64,000 nucleotides of DNA from Arcanobacterium_A hippocoleae_A. Its GTDB lineage: Bacteria; Actinomycetota; Actinomycetes; Actinomycetales; Actinomycetaceae. Below the pieces are notes generated by a model, which was not told the DNA's origin, did not search any database, and saw only the letters and a program-made list of their open reading frames with translations. How positions within the stretch are numbered: position 1 is the first letter of the stretch; every line of letters begins with the position of its first letter. Below, piece by piece: positions 54,422 through 64,000 of the stretch. The translations under genes were made by a program, and so were the position numbers. Where the stretch lies: assembly GCA_040360365.1 (NCBI GenBank), contig CP136412.1. One strand, written 5' to 3'.

Positions 54422-55365
54422 ATGCCCAAAAACTGGATCAGCTGCGAAGCGCAAGTAGCACTGCTGATCCAACGAGGCCTACATATTGAGGACGTGCCTG
54501 CGGCTATCGTATTTTTGTCACGGGTGGGTTACTACCGGTTCTCTGGGTATTTCCGCTACTGGCAGCGCGATCCACGCAACGGGGATAACCGTTTCATTGA
54601 AGGCGCTTCCTTTGAAAAAGTAAAGGCGCTCTACGAAGCAGAAGAAATCCTCGTGACCACTCTTGATGAAGTGCTCCACCCACTAGAAGTCCTGCTCAGA
54701 ACAAGATTTGCTAACGCCTACGGCGAGATTGTCGGCTCAACAGGCGTGTTTGCACACGGTGAAGGCTTCACACAGTCGCCACTGCCGGGCGCTGAACGGG
54801 TAGAAGAACACGCGCTGGCTAACCTGGATCGCAGCAAGGAAACTTTCATCACGCACTACCGTGATGAAGTCAAACAAGGTAACCGGTACAAACCGCAAGC
54901 CTATGACCGCATGCCTATCTGGGTTGCGGTTGAGGCTTTTCCTTCGGCAGTTTGTCTCGCTTAATCGAAGCCTCAGGCCAATCCGGTGTGCTCGATCACA
55001 TTGCCAACTCGATGAACACGTCTCGCAAGCTCTTACCAGGGCAGATACGATCTTTCGTTTATCTACGCAACAGGATCGCGCACTGCGCACGATTATGGAA
55101 CCACTCCGTACTAGATGTGCCTGGCCTCCAACCCAACACAACCAGACGTGCCAAACAGCGCTACCGGAACTTCACCGACCACTCAATTTATAAAATCCTC
55201 ATCGCCCTTGACGATATTTCCAACCGCTGCGGCCTACGCGAGCAATGGTTAGAAACCAGTATTGAACCCATCCTTGCTACCCATCCGCTCATAGCACAAG
55301 GTATCGCGCAACCTGCCAAGTATGGCGATATACCAGCAGACACATTACGTCACGCTTTCATATAA
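54422..55365 (+). CDS. Abi_2-family HEPN abortive-infection protein, frameshifted
   Basis: The protein starts MPKNWISCEAQVALLIQRGL and shows VGYYRFSGYFRYWQRDP, then LEVLLRTRFANAYGE (first half). After one missing T near 54942 it continues SFGSLSRLIEASGQ, SFVYLRNRIAHCARLWNHSV (the R-x4-H HEPN RNase motif) and ends PADTLRHAFI. About 314 residues, normal for AbiD/AbiF-type proteins. HEPN RNases of this family cleave RNA during phage infection. The gene lies against the direction of the phage block and converges on polA with a 16-nt overlap. Confidence 0.88.
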
Positions 55366-57317
55366 AACCCACACTCATACCCGTCCGCAGATAGTGGTAG
55401 ACCTGCTGCCCAAGATGGGAGCGTGGACATCAGCTTGCAGGCATCAGTGACGGTGAAACCGGAAGCCACGGGTTCGTCGATGACGATTTCGTCGTGAACA
55501 TGCATCACAATCCGATGCCCGGCATTAGCCACGGTTTGCATTGCGTGAACGAGTAGGTCGCGGGCGACGGCTTGGACGATATTCTCTGTCAGCTTCCCAC
55601 CATAGGTTTCAAGTTGGCCCCACTTACGTCCTGTGGTTACGCCTTCGTAGGTGATGGACGTGCCACCGAACCTGTTCTCACCCAGCCTGGGTTTCACATA
55701 TGCCAACCTGCGGCCAGACAGCAGCTTGATGAACATGATCCCGGCTTCCACAGTGAACGTCAATGAGCCAACGTGAGTGGGCTGTTGAGTAGAGATTGTC
55801 TCGATAGCGGCGGCATTGACGTCGGCCCATAGCTGGACGATGTTGGGGTTTGCTGCCCGCCATGCGTCTACCAACGGCTGCAACTCGGCTTCTTCCAGCC
55901 CCATGCGCAGCGCACCCATGGCTTTAAGCGCACCTACCCCGCCTTGATAACCACAAGCTAAAACTGCGATTTTCCCTTTTTGACGAAGCCCACTATTGGC
56001 CCCGTGTTTCTCGACTGGTACACCGAACATGCGTGACGCGGTTTCGCAATACAAATCCTTACCGTTACGGAAGGCTTCCAGGGTGGTGGTTTCGCCTGCC
56101 AGCCACGCGATAACGCGCGCCTCGATTGCAGAAAAGTCCGCCACGATAAACCGGTTGCCAGGGCTAGGAATGAACGCGGTACGGATTAGCTGGCTGAGCG
56201 TGTCGGGCACGGAGTCGTAGAGCAACTCCAATGCTTGAAGGTCGCCAGCTTTGACCAGTGCTCGGGCCTGGTCGAGATCTGGTAGATAGTTGCGGGGTAG
56301 GTTTTGGACTTGCACGAGACGGCCTGCGAAGCGTCCAGTACGGCCTGCGCCGTAAAACTGCAACAGTCCGCGTCCGCGCCCATCACTGCCTTGGACGTTT
56401 TGCATCGCCTGATACTTCCTCACCGAAGACTTTGCCAGGTCACCGCGCAGCTCCAAGACTTCTTTCACTTCGCCTGTGGCCGTATCGAGCGCTGTATCAA
56501 CCTCGGCTTTCGACAACGACTCCAACTCGCAACCATGATCCCAAAGCCATTGTTTGAGCTGGATGGGCGAGTTCGGATTGGCCAACCCCGTCAACGCCTG
56601 CGCCCTCGCCAATGTTGCTGTGCGATGCTTGTCATCTAACGCGACAGCGGCATCTGCAAGCGTGTGGTCAAGGACAATCCCAGTGTCGTTAATACGCTGA
56701 TCGAGTGCATAAGCGTCCCACTCACTCTCGGGCATCGGAAACGCTGAGAGCCGGTCATGGATAGCAAGTTCTACTTCGACATCACGGGCGTTATATGCGA
56801 TGAAATCCTTCCAGCCTTTCGGATCAACAGATGGCAGATTCCTGCTTTTCCCGCCGTTGAGCACGGAGGGTGCGGCGGGTGTGCAAAACTGGCGGATGAG
56901 GCGCTTCCCGGCAGTGTCTTTTTGCACATCAAGGTCAAGCACGGTAGCGACGGCTTCCAGACTCATCGGCAAACCCAGGTAAGCGCTCCAGATCATGGTG
57001 CACCGCCACTGGCTTGGGTCAAGAAACCCCCGCGGCAGTATCTCAGGGTGGTGGCGGGTAAGCCAAGCAGATATGCAGACACGCTCGAAAGAAGCATTAT
57101 GCGCCCACTTGGTCACCTCCGGATCCACCAACGCCTCCACCACCTCACCCGGCAGCGTCTCTCCCGATGCCAAATCGATGACCTTAACGGGGTTGCTGTC
57201 AATGGAGTAGCCGAACAATAGGATGTCGAAGTCTAAGTGTTCGGCATACGGGTACACGCCGCTTTTAGACAGGTTGACGGGACTGTAGGTTTCAATATCG
57301 ATTGCAATGGAGTACAT
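55350..57317 (-). CDS. Phage family A DNA polymerase
   Basis: This 655-residue polymerase has a 3'-5' exonuclease start (IAIDIETYSPVNL), polymerase motif A (DFSAIEARVIAWLAGE near residue 393), motif B region (GKIAVLACGYQGGVGALKAM) and motif C (MHVHDEIVID near 607). It is intact. It replicates phage DNA with the VapE helicase. A decayed copy of its 3' end is at 23.85 kb. Confidence 0.95.
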   Translation of the reverse strand: MYSIAIDIETYSPVNLSKSGVYPYAEHLDFDILLFGYSIDSNPVKVIDLASGETLPGEVVEALVDPEVTKWAHNASFERVCISAWLTRHHPEILPRGFLDPSQWRCTMIWSAYLGLPMSLEAVATVLDLDVQKDTAGKRLIRQFCTPAAPSVLNGGKSRNLPSVDPKGWKDFIAYNARDVEVELAIHDRLSAFPMPESEWDAYALDQRINDTGIVLDHTLADAAVALDDKHRTATLARAQALTGLANPNSPIQLKQWLWDHGCELESLSKAEVDTALDTATGEVKEVLELRGDLAKSSVRKYQAMQNVQGSDGRGRGLLQFYGAGRTGRFAGRLVQVQNLPRNYLPDLDQARALVKAGDLQALELLYDSVPDTLSQLIRTAFIPSPGNRFIVADFSAIEARVIAWLAGETTTLEAFRNGKDLYCETASRMFGVPVEKHGANSGLRQKGKIAVLACGYQGGVGALKAMGALRMGLEEAELQPLVDAWRAANPNIVQLWADVNAAAIETISTQQPTHVGSLTFTVEAGIMFIKLLSGRRLAYVKPRLGENRFGGTSITYEGVTTGRKWGQLETYGGKLTENIVQAVARDLLVHAMQTVANAGHRIVMHVHDEIVIDEPVASGFTVTDACKLMSTLPSWAAGLPLSADGYECGFYMKA

Positions 57318-57392
57318 GAGGATGGTTCTTTCTCATAGAAACACATGGAGGGAACCACCACGCTTGGCAGCTCCCTCCACAAAATGGTCTGG

Positions 57393-57944
57393 CTAGTTCA
57401 GGAAATCATCGCCGCTGCTGAAATCGCCAAAATCGGATTCAGCCGAAACCCGGCCACCACCCAACGGTTCACCATCGCGCAGTTTTTGAATATTGCCCAA
57501 CCCACACGCGATACCACGGTTACCGTTGGTATTGAACGCATAGAAACTGAGGCTCACGCGGGCGTAGCAGCCGGAATACACCTCGGAGCGATCCAGGATC
57601 GGCTGAACATACTCATCCACAATCTGCGGAGCCGTCACGGAATTAGCGTTAACAAAATAAGCATTCTTATACGCCTCGTCATCGCGCTCCACGTTACCGT
57701 CACGAAGCGGCAACTTGAGCGCTGCCTTATTCGGACGTTTGCCACCAAACTTCGCTATCCCTGCTTCGATAGCCGCGTCCACAGCCTTCTCAATCGCAGT
57801 AATCGTGGCTTTATCGGACTTCGGGATGATCAAAGAGACGGAGTATTTGGGTTTGCCGCCCTGGATCGAGTTTGGTTCCCACACATGGGCGTAGGACAGA
57901 CGCACTTCTCCAGTGACCACACGGGTCGGATTCTGAGTAGACAT
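57393..57944 (-). CDS. DUF2815 phage protein, probable ssDNA-binding
   Basis: This 183-residue protein reads VVTGEVRLSYAHVWEP, YSVSLIIPKSDKATI and GCYARVSLSFYAFNTNGNRG, with an acidic tail rich in Asp, Ser and Phe ending DDFLN. DUF2815 proteins stand beside phage polymerases, and the acidic tail is typical of single-stranded DNA-binding proteins. Intact. Confidence 0.88.
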   Translation of the reverse strand: MSTQNPTRVVTGEVRLSYAHVWEPNSIQGGKPKYSVSLIIPKSDKATITAIEKAVDAAIEAGIAKFGGKRPNKAALKLPLRDGNVERDDEAYKNAYFVNANSVTAPQIVDEYVQPILDRSEVYSGCYARVSLSFYAFNTNGNRGIACGLGNIQKLRDGEPLGGGRVSAESDFGDFSSGDDFLN

Positions 57945-57967
57945 GATTTGTTCTTCTTTCTATCTAG

Positions 57968-59103
57968 TTACTTGTTTTTCGTGAATTCGGTTTGTGCGCT
58001 CCAGATTTCGAGCGCAGGGCGTTTATCGGTATCAGGCACGAGCGTCGGCTTCCCGACCGGCTTGACCACCAAGTCACCGAGAACCTCGTTGAAGGTGGGT
58101 TTGCCCATCAGCTTTTCCATCGCCGTGAGCGTGATAAGCCTGCGATCATAGATATCGGCATAGCCAGCAGCCAGAGCCGCTTCGGCAACCTTGGTTTCGT
58201 CACTGTATTTACGGATTGATCGTCCGGCGACGAGCTTGAACCCCTCCCACGTCTTACCCTGATTCACGGCTTTCGATAGGGCGTATGCCTCCACGTCGGA
58301 TGCCCAAGACTTAAGTTGTGGGATACGTGTAAGCACATCGGCAATCTCCACGTCGGACAGTTCTGCCGGTGGTGTGAACTCCAGCCTGGCAAACGCCAAG
58401 TTGGCCTCAGCACGTGCCCGACAGGTGGGCGCGATCTTGCAGAACTGACACCACGACCCTGCCTGAAATTCCCCTGACCTGTAGCGGCTAGCTCAGCCTT
58501 CGGTTTCACTTCGCTTTCGGCCCACGCCAGTAGGTCAGTAACGGGTATTTTCCAGGTGTCGACGTTATCGCGGCGGGGCTGGAAAATCGTCAAACGCACT
58601 TGCTCGAACTTGTACAAATCACCAAAAGCGTGGATTGCACCCAGGGCGTAGAGCATTAGCTGCGGATTATTCTCAGCACTTACTAAAACGCCTTGGCCGT
58701 ATTTCAGGTCGATGATCTGCAAGGTCGGTTCAGCAATAATCACCGCATCGCCGGTACCGAAACCGTCCGGCACAATGTGGGAGAAGTCAAGGCGCTGCTC
58801 AATCAACACCCTCGCATCCACACACCCCTGCCGGGCTTGTCTGAACTGCTCAAGAACAAACAACACATAATCATCAGTCAGGTGCTCCATCTCCTCATCA
58901 ACCCAGTCCGAGACAGGTTTAACCGTTGGCGCTTCATGCAAGGCGCGGCGTAACTTCCACTCCCCACGGGCGTGCGCAACGGTGCCCTGCTCCGCCGCTT
59001 GACTCGTGGTGCCTGGTAGCTTGGCTTCGAGTAGCGCCGAGCGTGGACAATTAAGCCAACGGTGAGCACCCGAGGCCGACAACAAAGCGTGTTGATCAGG
59101 CAT
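57968..59103 (-). CDS. DUF2800 RecB-like phage nuclease, frameshifted
   Basis: The N-terminal part (SASGAHRWLNCPRSALLEAK, TVAHARGEWKLRRAL) with ADAVII-like GTGDAVIIAEPTLQIIDLKY is the RecB/Cas4-like PD-(D/E)xK domain. After a frame change near 58465 the rest is RAEANLAFARLEFTPPAELS through to SAQTEFTKNK. Cysteines around the break would bind an iron-sulphur cluster (read CPRS early and two or three Cys late). About 378 residues. Likely the phage recombination exonuclease. Confidence 0.85.
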
Positions 59104-59523
59104 GGCCAAGATCCTCAGCCTGAGTCAACAACCACCCATACCTGGCCGGATCAACCTCAGAAAGCCGATCCGCACCCGCCTGGACAATCAACTCCCGAAC
59201 CTTGGCCGTCAACCCTGCTGCGGACAGTTCTGCGAGCTTGCCGCGCACCTGCTCCAACGACACCACCGACTCCGGCACAGAAGCAGGTTGCGGGGTTAGT
59301 GTGGGGGGGTTGGGTGCTGGGCTTCGTAGTCGGCGACCGCTTCCTCTAATGCAGGTTGTGCTAGTTGGGCAGCAGAGATAGGCCGCGCGCCGGGCATCCC
59401 GGCATGATCCTCCACGGATTCCCAGGCGGTATCCTCAATTGCGGCGGCTAGAGCGGTGTAGCCCTCGACTATCGTGTTAATCGCCCGGATAAACCGGTTC
59501 GCATCAGTGATATTCATTCGCAA
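59096..59523 (-). CDS. Phage protein of unknown role, frameshifted
   Basis: The N-terminal half (MRMNITDANRFIRAINTIVE) and the C-terminal half (SVVSLEQVRGKLAELSAAGL, RYGWLLTQAEDLGHA) lie in two frames. They join if one C is added to a run of seven near 59310. About 141 residues with a Pro-rich hinge. The C-terminal half resembles small phage proteins encoded beside DUF2800. It overlaps DUF2800 by 8 nt. Confidence 0.65.
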
Positions 59524-59759
59524 TCACCTGCCGGTTGTTTCAACACGCCAACCGCGTTCGCTAAAACGGTCAGGTCGTCGTCGGGTTGGATGATTTCAAT
59601 GCTGCCAACCTGGTTGCCTGGTACAAGTACCGTCAACCGGTGTTTACGACCCAGTAGTCGGGCGACCAGGCGTTCGCGCAGCCCGACAGTGCGGGCAGAA
59701 ACCAGCGAGTCCGGCTCTGCCTCACCAGTTAGCCTGACTTTCAGTTTTGGTTTTCCCAT
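59514..59759 (-). CDS. Small basic phage protein
   Basis: The 81-residue product (MGKPKLKVRLTGEAEPDSLV and RKHRLTVLVPGNQVGSIEII) is basic in its first half. It overlaps the next gene and has a GGAGG site before the ATG at 59759. No family recognised. Confidence 0.6.
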   Translation of the reverse strand: MGKPKLKVRLTGEAEPDSLVSARTVGLRERLVARLLGRKHRLTVLVPGNQVGSIEIIQPDDDLTVLANAVGVLKQPAGDCE

Positions 59760-59815
59760 CACAAGTCCTCCTTGTGTTCGTAGTTGTGCAAACCCTGGAT
59801 TGTTCGGGCTTGCAC

Positions 59816-60423
59816 CTATACGCCCCTGGGCGGGGTGGAAACCGGACGGGTGGGTTGAAGAATTTCTCGTAGCTTTTCCAGGCCGCGTTTGACTGAACGT
59901 CCGATACTGTTCGCCCGGCGACTAATCTCCTCCCCGCTACCAGCGGGGTTTCCATTCGGGCTATCTCCACAAACGAGTAATGATCTAGGACATGTAGCCG
60001 GATGTAGCGTTGCTGATCTGGTGAAACATGGGACAGTATGTCGTCTACTGCCATAGCGTCATCGACTTGTTCCTGGCCTAACGAGATAGTGGTGTAGCGG
60101 TGGTTATCCTGGATTTCTACATCCCAGTTGCTGAATGAAATGACCTGGATACGCCGCTTTCTAGCATTTTCTGCCTCACGAAACTGTCGGTAAGCAGCCT
60201 TCAGATACGCAACCTTCCACGGCTGTACACAGGCTGGGTCGTACAATTGCGCGAGCACCGCCTCATCTGTGGGTGGGTCGACTAGCTCGATCCAGGCATA
60301 CTGCTGCCTCCCAGTTTTCGACACTGTAGACGGCACCAGAATCTGAACATGAACGACACCAGCCGAACGGTTGGTTCTAACCGAGTACGGGACGTCAGGC
60401 TCAATATTTGGTTGTGGCTGCAT
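59816..60423 (-). CDS. Sigma-70-like phage regulator, frameshifted
   Basis: The N-terminal region (PYSVRTNRSAGVVHVQILVP) and VDDAMAVDDILSHVSPDQQR lead to the region 4-like helix-turn-helix VLDHYSFVEIARME. After a frame change near 59940 it continues RRANSIGRSVKRGLEKLREI and ends VSTPPRGV. About 200 residues. It is the first gene of the leftward phage block and probably controls it. Confidence 0.7.
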
Positions 60424-60881
60424 TCGGGTTTTCCCTTCTTGTGGAAGGGAGACCCGCTTGAGTAAGCAAGCTCGGTGTCAACTAGTCAGAGGGTTTTGGG
60501 CAGAGAAACGAGAAGGCAGGAACCCAACACATGGGTTCCTGCCACTTGCTTCTCTTGCGTGTCTCCCTGACGGTTGACCGCCTCGTGTGATCAGCACGCG
60601 GCACTATGTAGGAGCACCTGCCACGGAATGTGGCCGATTCACCTCATGGGGCTCATGCCGTCGACTGCCTGAGCCCTTTCCTCCAGACATCGCGTCGAGA
60701 CCGTGTCGTATCTGTCTTCTTCTGCTAATGCAGTAAAATGTGAAGAAGTTCTACACAAACGCGATCCCGAATGGTGTGCCCGGAGATCTGTTTTCAGGCT
60801 ACGAACACAGCTGTTTGGAACCGTGAGAAAACGTGATGGGCTTTCGTGAGGAGTCGTGAGATTTTCGATGGCAGGAGGGTG
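60424..60881. other. Intergenic region with a strong hairpin
   Basis: GGCAGGAACCCA (60515-60526) and TGGGTTCCTGCC (60532-60543) form a perfect 12-bp stem with a 5-nt loop. Outer GAGAA and TTCTC bases extend it. It lies upstream of the phage block on one strand and could end incoming transcription. The remaining 300 nt hold no convincing gene. Confidence 0.6.
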
Positions 60882-62009
60882 ATGAAGTTCTTTGAACTGG
60901 CCGACGCTCTTCATCCGCTCGTGCCTGGCGGGCTCGCTCGCGCACCGTATCTGCGAGAACTGATCTCAATGTTTACAACTGTTACTGAGACTGAGTGGAC
61001 TACGCGGGCTGACCCCTCGTTTCTACCGAGCGACGCGACCTTAGAAAGAATGGCCTCAACTGACAGCGCTTTCACTAAGAAGCTCGCAAAAGCGATAACC
61101 GCACGTTGGGGAATCAAGAATTTTGTAAACATTCTTGACGGGCTGGAGCTGGAAACTCAGCAATTGATTACCGATAACATCGCCGCATACGGTGAGCAGG
61201 TTCGGCTCGATCATTTCCCAGATGATGTTGCGCGACTACTTGTCGAGATCATTCACGACAAGGCCGGCATCGATAAGGGCAAGGAGGCAGTGCTTGAAGA
61301 GATCGCTATTCAAACAGCTCGTGTTCGATACGAAAAACTCGTTCTCGCCCGCTCACGAGGTTGCACTAAATGCAGCAGGCCGCTAGGTATTTCTTCCCAC
61401 GGGCAGCAAACCGACTCCTACACGATAGTTTTCCTTGATGCTGATCAAGATGAATACACCGCAGAGGACTTTGCCGCACTATGTAAACCGTGTGCAGAAA
61501 GATACGAGCTAAGCCACACGCCACAAGACATCGCCGAACTGCGTAGAGCTAACAGATTTCTGTCCTTGAACGATCATGTCGATGAGCACCTTGTTCCACT
61601 TGGCTTAGACCAGAAAATTGCCGACCTACTGATAGCGATATACAACCTGCCGGTGGAGAATCTTGCCCCAAACATCACCTACGACGTGATGCCGATGCAG
61701 GAAAAACTCGATGACACAAGGCTTGTTCGACGCGTGCGAGACCACATGAGTATCTACGAATCAGTTGTTCGTGAAAAAGCTAAATCTCTCGAAGAAGTAG
61801 GAAAACTTGATTTTGAGCGGATGCGAGACGACATTTGGGGCGCGTGGCGAGTTCTCGTCGATGCAGGGTTGAGCCAAGATGAGATATGGTCACGCCTAAC
61901 CGAGTGGATTCACCGGCACACAAATGTTGATGAATATGCATGCGGCGTTGTGGTGTCGTTCCTGACGCAAATCTGCGAGCTATTCAAACCAAGGAGGCAG
62001 ATACTGTGA
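60882..62009 (+). CDS. ABC-3C system effector-type protein
   Basis: The start at 60882 (MKFFELADALHPLVPGGL, AGGAGG site) gives 375 residues. The C-terminal domain (PLGLDQKIADLLIAIYNLPV, LDDTRLVRRVRDHMSIYESV) is shared with other ABC-three-component proteins. A central zinc motif CTKCSRPLG ... ALCKPCAERYELSH suggests an HNH-like or treble-clef insert. The next two genes complete the set, each overlapping or adjoining the former. Such systems are predicted to act in phage or plasmid defence. Confidence 0.75.
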   Translation: MKFFELADALHPLVPGGLARAPYLRELISMFTTVTETEWTTRADPSFLPSDATLERMASTDSAFTKKLAKAITARWGIKNFVNILDGLELETQQLITDNIAAYGEQVRLDHFPDDVARLLVEIIHDKAGIDKGKEAVLEEIAIQTARVRYEKLVLARSRGCTKCSRPLGISSHGQQTDSYTIVFLDADQDEYTAEDFAALCKPCAERYELSHTPQDIAELRRANRFLSLNDHVDEHLVPLGLDQKIADLLIAIYNLPVENLAPNITYDVMPMQEKLDDTRLVRRVRDHMSIYESVVREKAKSLEEVGKLDFERMRDDIWGAWRVLVDAGLSQDEIWSRLTEWIHRHTNVDEYACGVVVSFLTQICELFKPRRQIL

Positions 62010-62233
62010 TCCGCCTACCCAACAAGCTATACCGCTTCAATGAATCAGTGCTCGCAGACTTCGTCACCATCCTCAAAACTCTCGGTAGTGAGCCTGTGCC
62101 GGTTCTTGACCTACAACGCAGGCTGGCCGACAAGCTACACACCGAAGACCTCATAGATGCTCTTGCGTTGTTGCTTACGTTAGGTGCGATTCACTTAGAT
62201 GCCAGCAAAGGAGTGATTCTTCGTGCTCACTAG
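62006..62233 (+). CDS. ABC-3C middle component
   Basis: From GTG 62006 (AGGAGG site) the 75-residue product reads MIRLPNKLYRFNESVLADFV and LIDALALLLTLGAIHLDASK, a small winged-helix-like domain found in the middle genes of ABC-3C systems. It overlaps the gene before by 4 nt and the one after by 11 nt, showing tight coupling. Confidence 0.75.
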   Translation: MIRLPNKLYRFNESVLADFVTILKTLGSEPVPVLDLQRRLADKLHTEDLIDALALLLTLGAIHLDASKGVILRAH

Positions 62234-63930
62234 ACTCTGGTCACCTGCATTCACACAGGAAGGAAAACCCCGCCCCGTCATCAATCTGCATACCGGATTG
62301 AACATCATTGAAGGCGCTGACGAAGCACAAAACTCCATCGGCAAGTCAACACTGCTGCAAATCATCGACTTCGTCTACGCTGGGAAAGATTTCCTGGACT
62401 CCGACGCTGTGCGACTCCCGCAAGCCGTCGGCCATCACGCAATACACTTCTCCCTCAGACTGAACAATAAAGACCATCACTTCGTCCGTGCTACCGACAG
62501 GCCTGGGTTCGTGACTCGCTACCACGACCCAAACTGGCAGGAGTTGGATCGGGACTACGAGCTTTCTGAATACCAACAGTTCTTGCTCGACGAATACGGT
62601 CTCGGGGATACCGGCGGCACATGGCGTGAACTGGTTGGGCGGTTCAGCCGCGTCGACGAACGCGACATGGCCCTACTCGACAGGCCACTAGCCGCAGCTG
62701 CACGCGCCAACGACATTGACGGCTCTAAAGCACTACTTCGGCTCTTCGGTGCATACGAGGAGATAGACAAGATCCAATCCCGCTACGACCAGGTACGCAA
62801 AGAAGTCGACGCGCTCAACGCAATGGCCAAAGGTAAATACTCCAACTACATCAAACTCACCACGAAAAAGAACGCGCCGCGGCACAACGAGAACTCATCG
62901 AAACCAGAAGCAAAGCCAAACAGCTACGCACCCACGCAGACCTCGACCTATTCAAAGCCGAACAACAAGCACGCCAAGAACAAGCACTCAAACGCGCAGA
63001 AATGCGTCCATTAGTTCAGGAACTAGACGCGATCAATAGCCGTCTTACAATCGTTGAAGCCACACTTTCAGGTCAGACTCGTATCACAACCCGCGACCTA
63101 GAAGAGTTCTACGAATTCTTCCCAAACGCTAACCGAGAATCACTCGAAACAATCGAGTACTACCACCACCAGCTCACCGGCATCCTCGAAGAACAACTCC
63201 TCGAACAACAACACCACTACCGTGTGCAAGCCGCACAGCTGAACCTCGCCATCAACAATCTCAAAGCACAAATCTTGACATTGGGAGAATCAGTATCTCT
63301 CGACGATGAAACCTATGACCAGTCCGCCCAACTGCAAGCGCAGATAGATCGCCTCGATGAGCAAATTCGCACCTATGACCACAATCAAGAACTCAAAGCC
63401 GAACGCAAACAACTCAAACAGGCGATAGACGAAGCAATCCCGAAGCTGCTCGGGAACTTAACCGACACAATCAACGCTGAAATGAAAGCCATCAACGACG
63501 CGCTCTACCCGGCAAAACATCGTAAAAGCCCGTTATTTGCATTCAAAGCAGCCGCCAAAGGCGTGTCATACACGTTCGACCACAACGGCGACACAGGATC
63601 CGGAGCTAAAGCAAAAACCTCATCGTTTTCGACCTTGCCGTGCTCACCACCACACCGCTGCCGTTTGTCATTCACGACTCAGCAATCATCAAACCCGTAG
63701 CCTTCGCGCCGGTACGTGAACTACTCAACATCTACGCCCACACCCGCACCCTGACCAGCGGAGCACACGAACCCAAACAAGTATTCTTCTCCTTCGATGC
63801 CGCCAAAGCATACGGCACAGGAGCAGAACAAACCGTCGCAGAAAACCAAATCATCCACCTCGGTGAAGACACCGAAGCACTCTACGGATTCACATGGAAC
63901 ACCGAAGAAGAAGGAGACGAAACGAAATGA
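62223..63930 (+). CDS. ABC-3C SMC-like ATPase (DUF2326), frameshifted
   Basis: Walker A lies in GADEAQNSIGKSTLLQIIDF. A long coiled coil spans roughly residues 190-430. The C-terminal part (TPLPFVIHDSAIIKPVAFAP, KQVFFSFDAAKAY) is the DUF2326 domain with the D-loop region. The reading frame changes near 62865 and 63620. The start GTG at 62223 fits the overlap with the middle gene. About 568 residues, the ATPase of the system. Confidence 0.8.
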
Positions 63931-64000
63931 CCATCACCTTCAAACCCTTATGGAAACTCCTCATCGACCGCGACATGACCCGCGAAGAACTACGCCTAGC
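63927..64000 (+). CDS. XRE-type helix-turn-helix regulator, cut by the window end
   Basis: The first 24 residues read MTITFKPLWKLLIDRDMTRE, then ELRLA, typical of short XRE regulators. Its ATG overlaps the stop of the DUF2326 gene (ATGA), so it would be the fourth gene of the operon and could regulate it. Confidence 0.7.
   Translation, partial: MTITFKPLWKLLIDRDMTREELRL

Noticed and set aside
57345..58151. Long plus-strand open frame over DUF2815 and DUF2800
   Set aside because: Antisense shadow of two well supported phage genes.
1..64000. CRISPR array or cas genes
   Set aside because: No set of regularly spaced direct repeats and no cas-like protein is visible; the repeated dyads are promoter elements.

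Overview
The window comes from an actinobacterium, most likely of the Actinomycetaceae type. This rests on an frr-pyrH pair, a YwiC-like membrane protein and the codon usage of the background genes; no species can be named. About 5 kb at the left end is ordinary chromosome. Nearly everything to the right is accessory DNA: prophage debris, peptide-toxin-like modules under two paralogous two-component systems, nested transposons, a block of phage replication genes and defence genes.

Layout. 0-5 kb: frr, pyrH, a YwiC-like gene and an MFS exporter. 5-12.9 kb: the first histidine kinase/LuxR regulator pair, then a patchwork of terminase-large (terL) and portal gene pieces with small secreted or membrane protein genes between them. 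12.9-14.2 kb: an IS1249-like element. 14.2-18 kb: a remnant prophage end with an integrase, an excisionase-like gene and a MuF-type protein carrying a CdiA-like nuclease toxin plus an immunity candidate. 18.4-23.1 kb: a giant YobI-type P-loop NTPase and a TipA-type MerR regulator. 23.3-30.7 kb: a decayed Abi_2/polA pair, three bacteriocin-like modules and the second kinase/regulator pair with its own small Cys-containing peptide gene. 30.8-41.5 kb: a truncated portal gene joined to a serine-recombinase element, itself interrupted by a low-GC Tn4451-type mobilizable transposon with an Lsa-like ABC-F gene. 41.5-44.7 kb: HD and NUDIX genes and an IS110 element that truncates genes on both sides. 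44.6-60.4 kb: a leftward phage replication/packaging block. An Abi_2 (HEPN) gene preceded by a promoter, a compact hairpin RNA and a U-tract sits in it on the opposite strand. 60.9-64 kb: an ABC-3C-type three-gene system.

How it may work together. Four secreted-protein genes share a leader of about 70 nt. Four promoters carry a dyad close to ACCGAC-N4-GTCGGT exactly 32 nt before the -10 box, and the first kinase operon carries two copies of the same dyad. The inference is that the LuxR-type regulators control a regulon of exported peptides with small membrane proteins as immunity candidates. Several modules lie exactly between a terL 3' end and a portal 5' end, on both strands, which suggests a cargo slot in one phage family.

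Caveat. Many genes, including essential pyrH, are broken by single-base losses inside homopolymer runs (T6 to T5, A6 to A5, C8 to C7). This looks like consensus sequencing error. Such genes are annotated over their reconstructed extent.
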